From Rhodospirillaceae bacterium CCH5-H10 (GTDB taxonomy: Bacteria > Pseudomonadota > Alphaproteobacteria > Reyranellales > Reyranellaceae), in NCBI GenBank assembly GCA_001557035.1, contig LSKJ01000115.1, positions 1 through 22,396 of the forward strand: DNA of 22,396 nucleotides. The letters run 5' to 3'. A program made the position numbers and the translations under genes. The notes below the pieces were generated by a model that saw nothing but the letters and a program-made list of their open reading frames with translations, was not told where the DNA came from and ran no database searches. Below, one piece after another: positions 10,761 through 19,095 of this stretch; within the stretch, counting starts at the first letter, position 1, and each line of letters starts with the position of its first letter.

Positions 10761-11642
10761 ATGGCGAAGATCGCCTTCATCGGTCTCGGCAACATGGGCG
10801 GCCCGATGGCCGCCAACCTGGCAAAGGCGCAGCATCACGTATCGGCGTTCGACCTGTCGGACGCAGCGGTGAGCGCGGCGGTGGAGAAGGGGGCGCACAA
10901 GGCCACCTCTGCCGCCGAGGCTGTGAAGGGCGCGGAGATCGTCGTCACCATGCTGCCGGCCGGCAAGCATGTCCGCGAGGTCTACGAGAAGGACGTCCTG
11001 CCGAACGTCGCCAGGGGCACGCTGCTGATCGATTGCTCGACCATCGATGTGGAGAGCGCCCGCCATGTGGCGGCGCTGGCCGAGAAGGCCGGCATGGACA
11101 TGGTCGATGCGCCGGTCTCCGGCGGCGTCGGCGGCGCCACTGCGGGCACGCTCACCTTCATGGTGGGCGGCAGCGAGGCGTCGTTCGCCAAGGCCAGGCC
11201 GATCCTGGAGAAGATGGGCAAGAACATCGTTCTCGCCGGCACGAGCGGCGGCGGTCAGGCCGCCAAGATCTGCAACAACATGATCCTGGGCATCTCGATG
11301 ATCGCCGTCAGCGAGGCCTTCATGCTGGCCAAGCGGCTCGGGCTGGACGCGCAGAAGCTGTTCGACGTGGCCTCGACCGCGTCGGGCCAGTGCTGGTCGC
11401 TGACCAACTACTGCCCGGTGCCGGGGCCCGTGCCGGCCTCGCCGGCCAATCGCGACTACCAGCCGGGCTTCACGGCGGCGATGATGCTGAAGGACCTGAT
11501 GCTGGCCCAGCAGGCGGCGAATGCCGCCGGCGCCAGCACGCCGCTCGGCGCGGAAGCCGCCCAGCTCTTCAGCCTGTTCGTGAACTCGGGCAACGGCGCC
11601 AAGGACTTCTCCGGCATCGTCAAGATGCTGGACGGGAAGTGA
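10761..11642 (+). CDS. mmsB: 3-hydroxyisobutyrate dehydrogenase
   Basis: The product is 293 residues, typical for the beta-hydroxyacid dehydrogenase family. It begins with a Rossmann motif, F-I-G-L-G-N-M-G-G-P-M (6-16), then the substrate-binding D-A-P-V-S-G-G segment (116-122) and the catalytic Lys169 in G-G-G-Q-A-A-K-I-C-N-N. It oxidises 3-hydroxyisobutyrate to methylmalonate semialdehyde with NAD+. The ATG at 10761 has GGAGG at 10751-10755. The C-terminal P-G-P-V-P-A-S-P-A-N-R-D-Y-Q-P-G-F block is a strong signature of the true hydroxyisobutyrate dehydrogenases rather than tartronate semialdehyde reductases. Preceding genes give its substrate. The next pathway enzyme, methylmalonate semialdehyde dehydrogenase (mmsA), is not in this window. 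Confidence 0.94.
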   Translation: MAKIAFIGLGNMGGPMAANLAKAQHHVSAFDLSDAAVSAAVEKGAHKATSAAEAVKGAEIVVTMLPAGKHVREVYEKDVLPNVARGTLLIDCSTIDVESARHVAALAEKAGMDMVDAPVSGGVGGATAGTLTFMVGGSEASFAKARPILEKMGKNIVLAGTSGGGQAAKICNNMILGISMIAVSEAFMLAKRLGLDAQKLFDVASTASGQCWSLTNYCPVPGPVPASPANRDYQPGFTAAMMLKDLMLAQQAANAAGASTPLGAEAAQLFSLFVNSGNGAKDFSGIVKMLDGK

Positions 11643-11649
11643 GGAGCGC

Positions 11650-12336
11650 ATGATCACGCTCTACGATCTCGCCTTCGAGGAAGACCGGCGGCCGAGCCCC
11701 TTCTGCTGGCGCGCCAAGTTTTCGCTGGCCCACAAGGGCCTCGACTACACCGACGTGCCGATGGGCTTCACGGAGAAGGACAAGATCGCCTTCGCCGATT
11801 CCAAGACCGTGCCGGTGCTCAAGGACGGCGACAAGCCGATCAAGGACAGCTGGGCGATCGCCGTCTACCTCGACGACATGTATCCCGAGAAGCTGTTGCT
11901 CAAGAGCGAGATGGGACGCTCCTACGCACGCTTCATCAACGGCTGGGCGGATACCGTGGTCAATGCCGCGCTCTTCCCGCTGATCGTGGGCGACCTCTAC
12001 GATCGCGTGCGACCGGAGGACAAGCCGTACTTCGCGGAGTCCCGCGGCGCGCGGCTGGGCACGAAAGACTTCACCGCTTTCCAGGAGCGGGCGAGGGAGA
12101 AGGGGATCGCGACGCTGCGGACAGCCCTCGAACCTGCGCGCCGGGCCTTGCGTGAGCAGAAGTTCCTGTCGGGTGAAGAGGCAGCTTATCCGGACTATAT
12201 CCTCGCCGGCACCTTCATGTGGCCGCGCACGATCAGTCCGCTGGAACTGCTCGAGAAGGACGACCCTGTCCACGCCTGGCGCGAGCGCATGCTCGACCTG
12301 TTCGACGGCATGGCGCGCAAGGCGAAGGCTGCCTGA
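11650..12336 (+). CDS. glutathione S-transferase, beta-etherase (LigE)-like
   Basis: The 228-residue protein has a thioredoxin-fold N-terminal half beginning I-T-L-Y-D-L and S-P-F-C-W-R-A-K-F-S-L. The glutathione-site turn is T-V-P-V-L-K-D (54-60) with K-D-S-W-A-I-A-V-Y-L-D-D after it, and an all-helical second half follows. The opening, the K-F-L-S-G-E-x-A-x-Y-P-D-Y block and the ending D-P-V-H-A-W-R-E-R-M-L-D-L-F-D-G resemble my memory of Sphingobium LigE, a lignin beta-aryl-etherase GST. That likeness does not show etherase activity. It starts 7 nt after mmsB, with GAGGAG at 11641-11646, and abuts the MaoC gene without a gap. Position inside a valine operon suggests a detoxifying role against thiol-reactive intermediates (inference). 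Confidence 0.85.
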   Translation: MITLYDLAFEEDRRPSPFCWRAKFSLAHKGLDYTDVPMGFTEKDKIAFADSKTVPVLKDGDKPIKDSWAIAVYLDDMYPEKLLLKSEMGRSYARFINGWADTVVNAALFPLIVGDLYDRVRPEDKPYFAESRGARLGTKDFTAFQERAREKGIATLRTALEPARRALREQKFLSGEEAAYPDYILAGTFMWPRTISPLELLEKDDPVHAWRERMLDLFDGMARKAKAA

Positions 12337-12822
12337 ATGTCCGATACCAAGCCTTTCGATCCGGCCGAGCATCGCTTCGGCCCGACTCACTGGTTCGAGG
12401 ACCTCTCGGTCGGCCAGAAGTTCTACATCAACTCGCGGACCCAGACCGAGGCGCTGTTCTCGGCCTTCCAGCTCGCGAGCGGCGACAACCATCCGATCCA
12501 TTACGACCGTGAATACTGCAAGGCGCTGGGCCATCGCGACATGCTGGCCCACGGGCTGCAGGTCGCGATCCAGGGTGCGGCCGGCGGCGGCATCTTCCCG
12601 CATTTCGTCGGGGAATCGCTGGTCGGCTTCCTGGAGCAGTCGTCGCGCTTCCTGAAGCCGGTCTATGTCGGCGACACCCTTTACCCGATGCTGGAGGTGA
12701 CCGAGCTGAAGCCCGGCCGCACCACCGGCGTGGCCGTCCTGAAGCTCACGATCCACAACCAGAAGGGTGAACTGGTGTGCGATGGCGAGCACAAGTATCT
12801 TGTCAAGAAGCGGCCGCAATAG
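12337..12822 (+). CDS. MaoC family hot-dog dehydratase
   Basis: This 161-residue protein is a single hot-dog-fold MaoC domain. The hydratase motif A-S-G-D-N-H-P-I-H-Y-D (47-57) holds the catalytic pair Asp50 and His55, and the second conserved stretch reads M-L-A-H-G-L-Q. MaoC enzymes add water to trans-2-enoyl-CoA thioesters, normally giving (R)-3-hydroxyacyl-CoA; others act on mesaconyl- or methylmalyl-type CoA esters. The ATG directly follows the GST stop (TGA-ATG), indicating tight coupling. Because the run contains a dehydrogenase and hydrolase for valine breakdown but no crotonase-type hydratase, this protein is a candidate for hydrating methacrylyl-CoA; that is inference from context, and an unrelated enoyl-CoA substrate is equally possible. 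Confidence 0.9.
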   Translation: MSDTKPFDPAEHRFGPTHWFEDLSVGQKFYINSRTQTEALFSAFQLASGDNHPIHYDREYCKALGHRDMLAHGLQVAIQGAAGGGIFPHFVGESLVGFLEQSSRFLKPVYVGDTLYPMLEVTELKPGRTTGVAVLKLTIHNQKGELVCDGEHKYLVKKRPQ

Positions 12823-12840
12823 ACGGCAGGAGGAGAGAGT

Positions 12841-13125
12841 ATGATCGGCGTCATCGCGAAACTGACCATCAAGCCCGGCACCAATGCCGACTTCGAGGCG
12901 ACCATGAAGGCCCTCCAGGCCAAGGTTCATGCCGACGAGCCGGGCAACAAGCTCTATGCGCTGCACAAGACGGGCGACGTTAACGTCTATGTCATGCTGG
13001 AGCGGTACCAGGATCAGGCGGCGCTCGAGGCCCATCGGGCCGCGCCGCACTTCAAGGAACTCGGCCGCAAGCTCGGCGACTATCTCGCCGGCCGCCCCGA
13101 TGTCCAGGTGATGGAAGAAGTCTGA
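12841..13125 (+). CDS. antibiotic biosynthesis monooxygenase (ABM/YgiN-like) domain protein
   Basis: This 94-residue protein has the size and pattern of a single ABM ferredoxin-like domain. It starts M-I-G-V-I-A-K-L-T-I-K-P-G, has a central E-P-G-N-K-L-Y-A-L-H-K segment, a strand V-Y-V-M-L-E-R-Y and the typical A-L-E-A-H-R-A-A-P-H-F-K-E-L ending. Family members are dimers; some (YgiN) act on quinols or other aromatics without cofactor, while others degrade heme or have no known activity. The gene has the best ribosome binding site in the run, AGGAGGAG at 12828-12835. It lies 18 nt after the MaoC gene. Nothing in the sequence identifies the substrate. Confidence 0.85.
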   Translation: MIGVIAKLTIKPGTNADFEATMKALQAKVHADEPGNKLYALHKTGDVNVYVMLERYQDQAALEAHRAAPHFKELGRKLGDYLAGRPDVQVMEEV

Positions 13126-13150
13126 ACGACAGGTGGGGCGAGGTTAGCGC

Positions 13151-14218
13151 ATGGATGGCTTTACCCGTCGCCACACAAAACCCGGTACCGCGCCAGGCAC
13201 CCTCGCCGGGCGCGCACCCGTTCCCGACGAAGCGCTCGACTTCACGCTGGTCGAATACACGCCGGACGAAATCGAGGTCCTGCATGGGGTGGAGGTGGAC
13301 CAGTGCCGCTTCCACCTCGGCACGCCCGGGCATACGTGGATCGACGTGGGCGGCAGGCCCAGCTCGGAGATGCTGCGCAGCCTCGGCATGGCTTTCAACC
13401 TCCATCCGCTGGCCCTGGAGGATGTGTTCCATGCCAACCAGCGCAGCAAGCTCGACCTCTACGAGGGGCAGGGCTTCATCGTCCTGAACGATCCGGCCTA
13501 TGAGGATTGCACCCTGAAGGGCCGCCAGGTCAGCATCTTCTTCGGCGACAACTACGTCATCTCGTTCCATGACCTGAAGGCGGACATCTTCAAGCCGGTG
13601 CGCGACCGCATCCAGACGGCGGGCTCCCGGCTGCGCACCTTCGGCATCGACTATCTCGTCTATGCGCTGATCGATCTCGTGGTCGACCGCAAGTTCCCGC
13701 TGATCGAGGCCCTGTCGACCCATCTCGAGGAGCTGGAGGACGAGGCGCTCGGCCATCCCACCAAGGACACGCTGGCGCACATCCACCAGGCGCGGCGCGC
13801 GCTCGTGGCCTTCCATCGCATCCAGTGGGCCGAGCGCGAGACCGTGCTGGCCGTGATGCGGCCGGACGTTCCGTTCATCATGCCGGAAACGCGCACCTAT
13901 CTGCGCGACTGCTTCGACCACGCCGTCGCGGTGCTCGAACTGGTCGAGAGCTACCGTGAAATGGCGAACGGTCTCATGGAAGTCTATCTCATGGACTCGT
14001 CGAACCGGATGTCCGAGGTCATGAAGACCATGGCGATCATCACCGTGTTCTTCATGCCGCTGAGCTTCCTCGCCGGAATCTACGGCATGAACTTCGACCG
14101 CGACACCGGCAACATGCCCGAGCTGGGATGGAAGTACGGCTACACGTTCTTCTGGGTGGCGGTCGTCGTGATCGTCAGCTCGATCTTCCTGTGGCTGAAA
14201 CGCAAGCGCTGGATCTGA
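13151..14218 (+). CDS. corA: CorA-type divalent metal ion transporter
   Basis: The 355-residue product has the CorA plan: a large soluble N-terminal domain, a long helical stalk rich in charged residues (about 200-290), and two C-terminal membrane spans (about 291-311 and 333-349). The pore signature Y-G-M-N-F is present with Gly312-Met313-Asn314, followed by the periplasmic loop M-P-E-L seen in Mg2+ channels of this family, and the basic ending K-R-K-R-W-I. It forms pentameric inner-membrane channels for Mg2+ (and Co2+/Ni2+). GAGG 5' of the ATG at 13151 supports the start. It lies 25 nt after the monooxygenase gene and 7 nt before the next GST, so it shares their direction and perhaps transcript, though a role in valine catabolism is not implied. 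Confidence 0.93.
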   Translation: MDGFTRRHTKPGTAPGTLAGRAPVPDEALDFTLVEYTPDEIEVLHGVEVDQCRFHLGTPGHTWIDVGGRPSSEMLRSLGMAFNLHPLALEDVFHANQRSKLDLYEGQGFIVLNDPAYEDCTLKGRQVSIFFGDNYVISFHDLKADIFKPVRDRIQTAGSRLRTFGIDYLVYALIDLVVDRKFPLIEALSTHLEELEDEALGHPTKDTLAHIHQARRALVAFHRIQWAERETVLAVMRPDVPFIMPETRTYLRDCFDHAVAVLELVESYREMANGLMEVYLMDSSNRMSEVMKTMAIITVFFMPLSFLAGIYGMNFDRDTGNMPELGWKYGYTFFWVAVVVIVSSIFLWLKRKRWI

Positions 14219-14225
14219 GATCGCC

Positions 14226-15218
14226 ATGACCTACCGGATATTCGGCTCGGAACTGTCGCCCTATTCGGTGAAGGTGCGGTCCTTCTTCCGCTACAAGAAC
14301 ATCGATCACGAATGGATCCTGCGCTCGCCCGCGGTGCAGGCGGACTTCCAGAAATACGCCAAGCTGCCGCTCGTGCCCCTGGTCGTGACGCCGGATGGCG
14401 AGGGCATCCAGGATTCGACGCCGATCCTCGAACGGTTCGAGGCATCGCATCCCGAGCCGTCCGTGACGCCCGAAGATCCGGCGCTGGCCTTCATTTCCGC
14501 GCTGCTTGAAGAGTATGGCGACGAGTGGGGCAACAAGTGGATGTTCCACTATCGCTGGCGCTACCAGCCGGACGTCTGGTCGACGGCCGAGCGCATCGCC
14601 GTGCAGATGATGGGTGCGCAGGGCACTCTTGCCGTGGCGCAGGCGCGCGCGGCGGTGGCCGAGCGCATGATGGGCCGGCTGGGCTTCGTCGGCTCTAACC
14701 CGCAGACGGAGCCGGTCATCGAGGCCTCGTTCGCCAGGGCGCTGGGCCTGATCGAGGCACATCTGGCTTCGCGGCCCTATCTATTGGGCGGTCGACCGTC
14801 CATGGCCGATTTCGGCCTGTGGGCTCAGCTCTACGAGGCTGCGACCGACCCGACGCCGGGCGCCATCATGCGGGCCTCGGCGCCGAAAGTGATGGGCTGG
14901 GTCCAGCGCATGCTGACGCCGAAGGCCGAAGGCGGGTTCGAGACGCTGCCTTCGCTTGCACCGACGCTCGGGCCGCTGCTCACTCAGGAAGTGGGCGCGT
15001 TGTTCCTGCCTTGGTCGGCAGCCAATGCCGCTGCGATCGGACGCGGAGACAAGAGCTTCACTGTGAATCTCGGCGGTACGGAGTGGATGCAGGAGCCGCA
15101 GAAGTACCATGCACGCTCGCTGGCCGAGATCCGCCGCAAGTTCGCAGCGGCAAAGGAAACGGCGGGACTGGAACGCTTGCTGGCGGCCAGCGGGTGCCTG
15201 GCAGGTCTCGCCGGCTAA
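14226..15218 (+). CDS. glutathione S-transferase family protein with long C-terminal part
   Basis: The 330-residue protein starts with a thioredoxin-like GST domain: I-F-G-S-E-L-S-P-Y-S-V-K-V-R, the cis-proline turn L-V-P-L-V around Pro51, and Q-D-S-T-P-I-L-E-R-F (62-71) for glutathione binding. The position of the redox CxxC of glutaredoxins is S-P-Y-S here, so a thiol-disulfide role is unlikely. A helical GST_C region follows (about 90-230, containing R-P-Y-L-L-G-G-R-P-S-M-A-D-F-G-L-W). About 100 further residues make it much longer than a normal GST (200-230). It begins 7 nt after corA and its TAA overlaps the stop of the convergent TauE/SafE gene by a few bases. Substrate unknown. Confidence 0.85.
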   Translation: MTYRIFGSELSPYSVKVRSFFRYKNIDHEWILRSPAVQADFQKYAKLPLVPLVVTPDGEGIQDSTPILERFEASHPEPSVTPEDPALAFISALLEEYGDEWGNKWMFHYRWRYQPDVWSTAERIAVQMMGAQGTLAVAQARAAVAERMMGRLGFVGSNPQTEPVIEASFARALGLIEAHLASRPYLLGGRPSMADFGLWAQLYEAATDPTPGAIMRASAPKVMGWVQRMLTPKAEGGFETLPSLAPTLGPLLTQEVGALFLPWSAANAAAIGRGDKSFTVNLGGTEWMQEPQKYHARSLAEIRRKFAAAKETAGLERLLAASGCLAGLAG

Positions 15219-15961
15219 CGTAGCGACGTCAGGATCAGGGTGAGGCCCGACAGGCAGAGCAGCCCTAGCAGGATGCGGCGGAACTGGACGTCGTTGATTC
15301 GGCCGTACAGCGCCAACCCGATCCGCGCGCCGATCAGCGTCGTCGGCACGGTGATCGCGGCCCAGATCAGGAACGTCATGTCGAGAAAGCCTGCGATCCC
15401 GGCCGAGACGAGGGCCAGGAACAGCACGCTCATGTTGAAGGGCTGGTTGACGCCGCGCTGCTCGTCCTTGCCGAAGCCGCGGAGTTGCGCCCAGATCGCC
15501 GGTGCCGGGCCGCTGAGGCTCGCCATGCCGCCCAGCACGCCGCCGATCAGGCCCACGGTCGCATCGGCCGGCCGGCCGCCGCCGGTGATGACCGGCGGGC
15601 GGCGCATGATGGCCATCCAGGCACTGTAGACGATCAGCAGGGCGCCGACGCCGACCTTGAGCGGCTCGGGTTCGAGGTGATGGAGCAGGAGCGTGCCCAT
15701 CGGCACCCCGACAATGCCGGCCGACAGCATCGGCCAGAGGCGGGACCAGCGCACGCCGCTCCAGATGCGGGGCAATGACTGGATATGGCCGGCGACGCCG
15801 CAGAGCGCGGTGAGGGGAGCGGCCGTAATGGGCGACATGGCCTGCAGCCAGAAGCCCAGCGCCACCAGCGCGTAGCCGGTGCCGCTCAATCCGTTGACGA
15901 AACCCGCGGCCAGCGCCCCGGCGACGACGATCGCGATGTCGCCGGGGGGAGGCAGGGGCAC
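15215..15961 (-). CDS. TauE/SafE family membrane permease
   Basis: This 248-residue protein is highly hydrophobic, with about eight predicted membrane spans. The N-terminal G-F-V-N-G-L-S-G-T-G-Y and the repeated G-G-V-L-G-G-M-A-S-L-S-G-P motif in the second half are characteristic of the TauE/SafE group. Characterised members export sulfite, sulfoacetate or other organosulfur anions, but most members have no assigned cargo. It starts with GTG at 15961, 5 nt after the glutaryl-CoA dehydrogenase stop, with GGAG 10 nt upstream inside that gene. This implies co-transcription with gcdH and perhaps with the NitT/TauT-type importer upstream. Its end overlaps the convergent GST gene. Confidence 0.88.
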   Translation of the reverse strand: MPLPPPGDIAIVVAGALAAGFVNGLSGTGYALVALGFWLQAMSPITAAPLTALCGVAGHIQSLPRIWSGVRWSRLWPMLSAGIVGVPMGTLLLHHLEPEPLKVGVGALLIVYSAWMAIMRRPPVITGGGRPADATVGLIGGVLGGMASLSGPAPAIWAQLRGFGKDEQRGVNQPFNMSVLFLALVSAGIAGFLDMTFLIWAAITVPTTLIGARIGLALYGRINDVQFRRILLGLLCLSGLTLILTSLR

Positions 15962-15966
15962 GCCGC

Positions 15967-17202
15967 TCAGGCTCCGGCGCTGAACGCCTGCATGCCGGTG
16001 ATGGCACGGCCGAGGATCAGCGCATGGACGTCATGCGTGCCCTCGTAGGTGTTCACGGCTTCCAGGTTCATGGCGTGACGGATCACGTGATACTCGTCCG
16101 AGACGCCGTTGCCGCCGTGCATGTCGCGGGCGACGCGGGCGATGTCGAGCGCCTTGCCACAGTTGTTGCGCTTGATCAGCGAGATCATCTCCGGCTGGGC
16201 GTGGCCCTTGTCCTTGAGGCGGCCAACGCGCAGGCAGGCCTGCAGGCCAAGCGTGATCTCGGTCTGCATGTCGGCCAGCTTCTTCTGGATGAGCTGCGTC
16301 GCGGCCAGCGGCCGGCCGAACTGCTTGCGCTCCATCGTGTAGTTGCGCGCCTGCTTCCAGCAGAACTCCGCGGCGCCCATCGCGCCCCAGGCGATGCCGT
16401 AACGGGCGTTGTTCAGGCAGCCGAACGGGCCGCCGAGGCCAGCGACGTTGGGCATCATGTTCTCGACCGGGACGAACACCTCGTCGAGCATGATGGCGCC
16501 GGTCACCGACGCGCGCAGGCTGAACTTGCCCTCGATCTTCGGCGTCTCGATGCCCTTCCAGCCGCGCTCCAGGATGAAGCCGCGGATCGCGCCGCCGTCG
16601 AGCTTGGCCCAGATGACCAGCACGTCGGCGATCGGCGAGTTGGTGATCCACATCTTGGAACCCGACAGGCTGAAGCCGCCGGGGACGGTCGTGGCGCGGG
16701 TCTTCATGCCGCCGGGGTCGGAGCCGTGATCGGGCTCGGTCAGGCCGAAGCAGCCGACCCACTCGCCCGTGGCGAGCTTGGGCAGGTACTTCATGCGCTG
16801 CTCTTCGCTGCCGTAGGCGTAGATCGGATGCATGACCAGCGAGGACTGGACGCTCATCGCCGAGCGGTAGCCCGAATCGACCCGCTCGACCTCGCGCGCG
16901 ACGAGCCCGTAGGAGGTGTAGTTGGCGCCGGCGCAGCCGTACTTCTCCGGCAGGGTGGAGCCGAGGAGGCCCAGCGCGCCGAACTCGTTCATGATCTCGC
17001 GGTGGAACTTCTCGTGGCGGTTGGCCTCGAGAACGCGCGACATCAGCTTGTCCTGGCAGTAGTCGCGGGCGACGTCGCGGATCGCGATCTCTTCCTCGGT
17101 CAGCTGGTCGTCGAGGAAGAACGGGTCCTCCCAGTCGAAGGGCTTGGCATCGGCGGTGATGCCCTTGGCGGCGCTCTTGATCGGGGTGGCGGCGTTGGCC
17201 AT
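15967..17202 (-). CDS. gcdH: glutaryl-CoA dehydrogenase
   Basis: The 411-residue FAD enzyme converts glutaryl-CoA to crotonyl-CoA and CO2 in lysine, tryptophan and aromatic-acid breakdown, passing electrons to ETF. It shows the acyl-CoA dehydrogenase segment [14 protein letters not shown] and K-M-W-I-T-N-S. The catalytic base is Glu387 in [14 protein letters not shown]. The [14 protein letters not shown] segment contains Arg113, equivalent to the glutarate-binding arginine of the human enzyme, which separates true GcdH from other family members. The ATG at 17202 has AGGAG just upstream. A 58-nt space separates it from the ABC ATPase gene on the same strand; a weak promoter may lie there. Confidence 0.95.
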   Translation of the reverse strand: MANAATPIKSAAKGITADAKPFDWEDPFFLDDQLTEEEIAIRDVARDYCQDKLMSRVLEANRHEKFHREIMNEFGALGLLGSTLPEKYGCAGANYTSYGLVAREVERVDSGYRSAMSVQSSLVMHPIYAYGSEEQRMKYLPKLATGEWVGCFGLTEPDHGSDPGGMKTRATTVPGGFSLSGSKMWITNSPIADVLVIWAKLDGGAIRGFILERGWKGIETPKIEGKFSLRASVTGAIMLDEVFVPVENMMPNVAGLGGPFGCLNNARYGIAWGAMGAAEFCWKQARNYTMERKQFGRPLAATQLIQKKLADMQTEITLGLQACLRVGRLKDKGHAQPEMISLIKRNNCGKALDIARVARDMHGGNGVSDEYHVIRHAMNLEAVNTYEGTHDVHALILGRAITGMQAFSAGA

Positions 17203-17227
17203 GTCTGCTCCTGGCTATTTCGCCCGC

Positions 17228-17256
17228 GTCTTATCAGGCAGGGCGTGCCGCGCCAA
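17228..17256 (-). promoter_or_regulatory. weak candidate promoter for gcdH
   Basis: On the minus strand, TTGGCG (17256-17251) and TAAGAC (17233-17228) are separated by 17 nt, and the second box ends 25 nt before the gcdH ATG. The -35 box matches the consensus at four positions, the -10 box at only three. It would allow gcdH and the TauE/SafE gene to be transcribed apart from the transporter genes. This is a weak call. Confidence 0.2.
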
Positions 17257-17260
17257 CGGC

Positions 17261-18061
17261 CTAAAGAGTCGTACCGCCGCCGGTTTTGCCCGTCAGGGCC
17301 CGGAAAAGCTCCAGGTTCAGCTTGCCGAACGCTTCCGTGGCCCGCAGTTCGACGGTGCGCGGGCGCGGCAGGTCGATGCGGAGGTCTGCCGCTATGCGGC
17401 CCGGGCGGGCCGACATGACGATCACGCGGTCGGACAGGAAGACCGCTTCGGGGATCGAATGGGTGACGAAGAGCACCGTCTTGCGGGCTTCCCGGGCGAG
17501 ATCCTGCTCGCCCCAGATGCGCAGCAGTTCGAGCGCCATGTCGTCCCGGGTCATGGCGTCCAGGGCACCGAACGGCTCGTCCATCAGGAGGAGCGGCGGG
17601 TCGAGGAGCAGGGCGCGGCAGAGCGCTGCACGCTGCTGCATCCCGCCCGACAGTTCGCGCGGCAGCTTGGGCCCGAAGCCGGCGAGCCCGGCCATCTCCA
17701 GGAGCTGCTCGGCGCGCGGTCGCAGCTTCGCGGGATCCTTGCCGGCCAGTTCGGCCGGCAGCAGCACGTTCTCCAGGATGGAGCGCCACTTCAGCAGGAT
17801 GGGCGCCTGGAACACCATGCCGATGTCGGGGATCGGCTGCGTCACGGTCCTGCCCGCCACTGTGATCGTGCCGCGGGTGGCGGGACGCAGCCCCGCCACG
17901 ATGCGCAGCAGGGTCGACTTTCCGCAGCCGCTCGGGCCGACCAGCGAGACGAACTCGCCGGCCCCGATCGACGCGGAAATGCCGGCGAGGGCTTCCACCG
18001 GGCCGCTCGCCGCCTGATACGTCATGCCGACCCGGTCGAGGTCGATCAGTCCCTTTGCCAC
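17261..18061 (-). CDS. ABC transporter ATP-binding protein, NitT/TauT type
   Basis: From the GTG at 18061 the product is 266 residues. All nucleotide-binding elements are visible: Walker A G-P-S-G-C-G-K-S-T (42-50), Q-loop Gln85, signature L-S-G-G-M-Q-Q (137-143), Walker B L-L-L-M-D-E-P (157-163) and H-loop His201 in V-T-H-S. The M-V-F-Q-A-P-I-L-L-K-W-R-S-I-L-E-N-V segment and the V-F-L-S-D-R-V-I-V-M-S-A-R-P-G-R-I ending are typical of nitrate/sulfonate/taurine-type importers (SsuB/TauB group). A longer frame to 18127 would run into the upstream binding-protein gene, so I prefer GTG 18061, 19 nt after its stop. It energises uptake through the permease encoded two genes upstream. Confidence 0.94.
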   Translation of the reverse strand: MAKGLIDLDRVGMTYQAASGPVEALAGISASIGAGEFVSLVGPSGCGKSTLLRIVAGLRPATRGTITVAGRTVTQPIPDIGMVFQAPILLKWRSILENVLLPAELAGKDPAKLRPRAEQLLEMAGLAGFGPKLPRELSGGMQQRAALCRALLLDPPLLLMDEPFGALDAMTRDDMALELLRIWGEQDLAREARKTVLFVTHSIPEAVFLSDRVIVMSARPGRIAADLRIDLPRPRTVELRATEAFGKLNLELFRALTGKTGGGTTL

Positions 18062-18080
18062 GCGACTCGACTGCCCTGGA

Positions 18081-19067
18081 TCAGTTCGGCATGCCGACCT
18101 TGGTGAAGAACTCGGTCGAGTAGACATCCTTGCACTCGACCTTCTTCGGCAGGCCCATGTAGGCGTTCACGAGATCGACCGAGTCGCACATCTTCTTCTC
18201 GTCGATCCAGCCGATGCCGTTCTTGGCGTAGCGGTCGGTCTTCATCAGTCCGAGGCCGATCAGCATGTTGGGCGTCATCACCTCGACGTCCACCTCGGGT
18301 ACGCGCTTCTTCAGGATCTCCATCGCGGCCTTCGGATCGGCCATGACGTCGCGCCAGCCCATGTAGGAGGCTTCGAGGAAGTCCTTCAGGGCCTTCGGCT
18401 TGTCCTTCATCGTCTTGGCGCTGGCGATGATCGACATCGAGTACATGTCGAAACCGAAATCGGCCCACGGCATCATCACGACGTTGCCCTTGCCGGCGGC
18501 CTTCTCATAGAGCGGCAGGCCGGTGCTGTAGTCGCCGACGCCGTCGACGCGCTTCTCGGCGACGGCGGCGATCTTGGCGGCGGGCTCGATGTTCACCCAC
18601 GCGACCTTGGACGGGTCGATGCCGTTCACTTTGGCGAAGGCGGGGAACATCTGGCGCTGCGAATCGCCCGGAGGGGCGGCGAGCGTCTTGCCCTCCAGGT
18701 CCTTCGGCTTGGAGAGCGGCTTCTCCTTGAGGCTGAAGATGTTGAGCGGCGTCTTGTCGAACACCATGCCGACCGTCTTGACGGTCGTGCCGCGGCCGAC
18801 CGAGGCGATGACGACGGCAGCATCGGCGAGGCCCGCATCGGCGCGGCCGGTGTCGACCTTGGCGATCGAATCGCCGGAGCCCTTGGAGTTTTCGAGAGTC
18901 ACGTCGAGGCCCTTGGCCTTGTAGTAGCCCTTGTCCAGCGCGACCCAGTAGGCGGCATGGTCGCCGACCGCGAACCAGTTGAGCGCGAAGGTGAACTTCT
19001 CCTGCGCCGAGGCGGCGCCGGAGGTGGCCAGAAGCGCGGCCAGTGCGAGCGATAGCGTGCGAGTCAT
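18081..19067 (-). CDS. ABC transporter substrate-binding protein, NMT1/THI5-like
   Basis: The 328-residue protein has a signal peptide with a hydrophobic core and an A-S-A cleavage site, giving a mature start near Gln22, so it is periplasmic. The mature part follows the NMT1/THI5/SsuA pattern: F-A-L-N-W-F-A-V-G-D-H-A-A-Y-W-V-A, then D-K-G-Y-Y-K-A-K-G-L-D-V-T, then G-R-A-D-A-G-L-A-D-A, and a D-L-E-G-K-T-L-A-A-P-P-G-D-S hinge. The family binds varied ligands, including thiamine pyrimidine precursors, riboflavin, sulfonates and aromatic acids; the ligand cannot be read here. GGGAG lies just upstream of the ATG. The gene lies between the permease and ATPase genes, 28 nt after the permease stop. 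Confidence 0.92.
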   Translation of the reverse strand: MTRTLSLALAALLATSGAASAQEKFTFALNWFAVGDHAAYWVALDKGYYKAKGLDVTLENSKGSGDSIAKVDTGRADAGLADAAVVIASVGRGTTVKTVGMVFDKTPLNIFSLKEKPLSKPKDLEGKTLAAPPGDSQRQMFPAFAKVNGIDPSKVAWVNIEPAAKIAAVAEKRVDGVGDYSTGLPLYEKAAGKGNVVMMPWADFGFDMYSMSIIASAKTMKDKPKALKDFLEASYMGWRDVMADPKAAMEILKKRVPEVDVEVMTPNMLIGLGLMKTDRYAKNGIGWIDEKKMCDSVDLVNAYMGLPKKVECKDVYSTEFFTKVGMPN

Positions 19068-19095
19068 AGCGGTCTCCCTTTTCCCATCCCCGAAC

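Noticed and set aside
16024..17418. Long plus-strand open frame opposite gcdH
   Set aside because: It is antisense to a textbook glutaryl-CoA dehydrogenase, and its composition is Ala/Gly/Arg/Val-rich without motifs.
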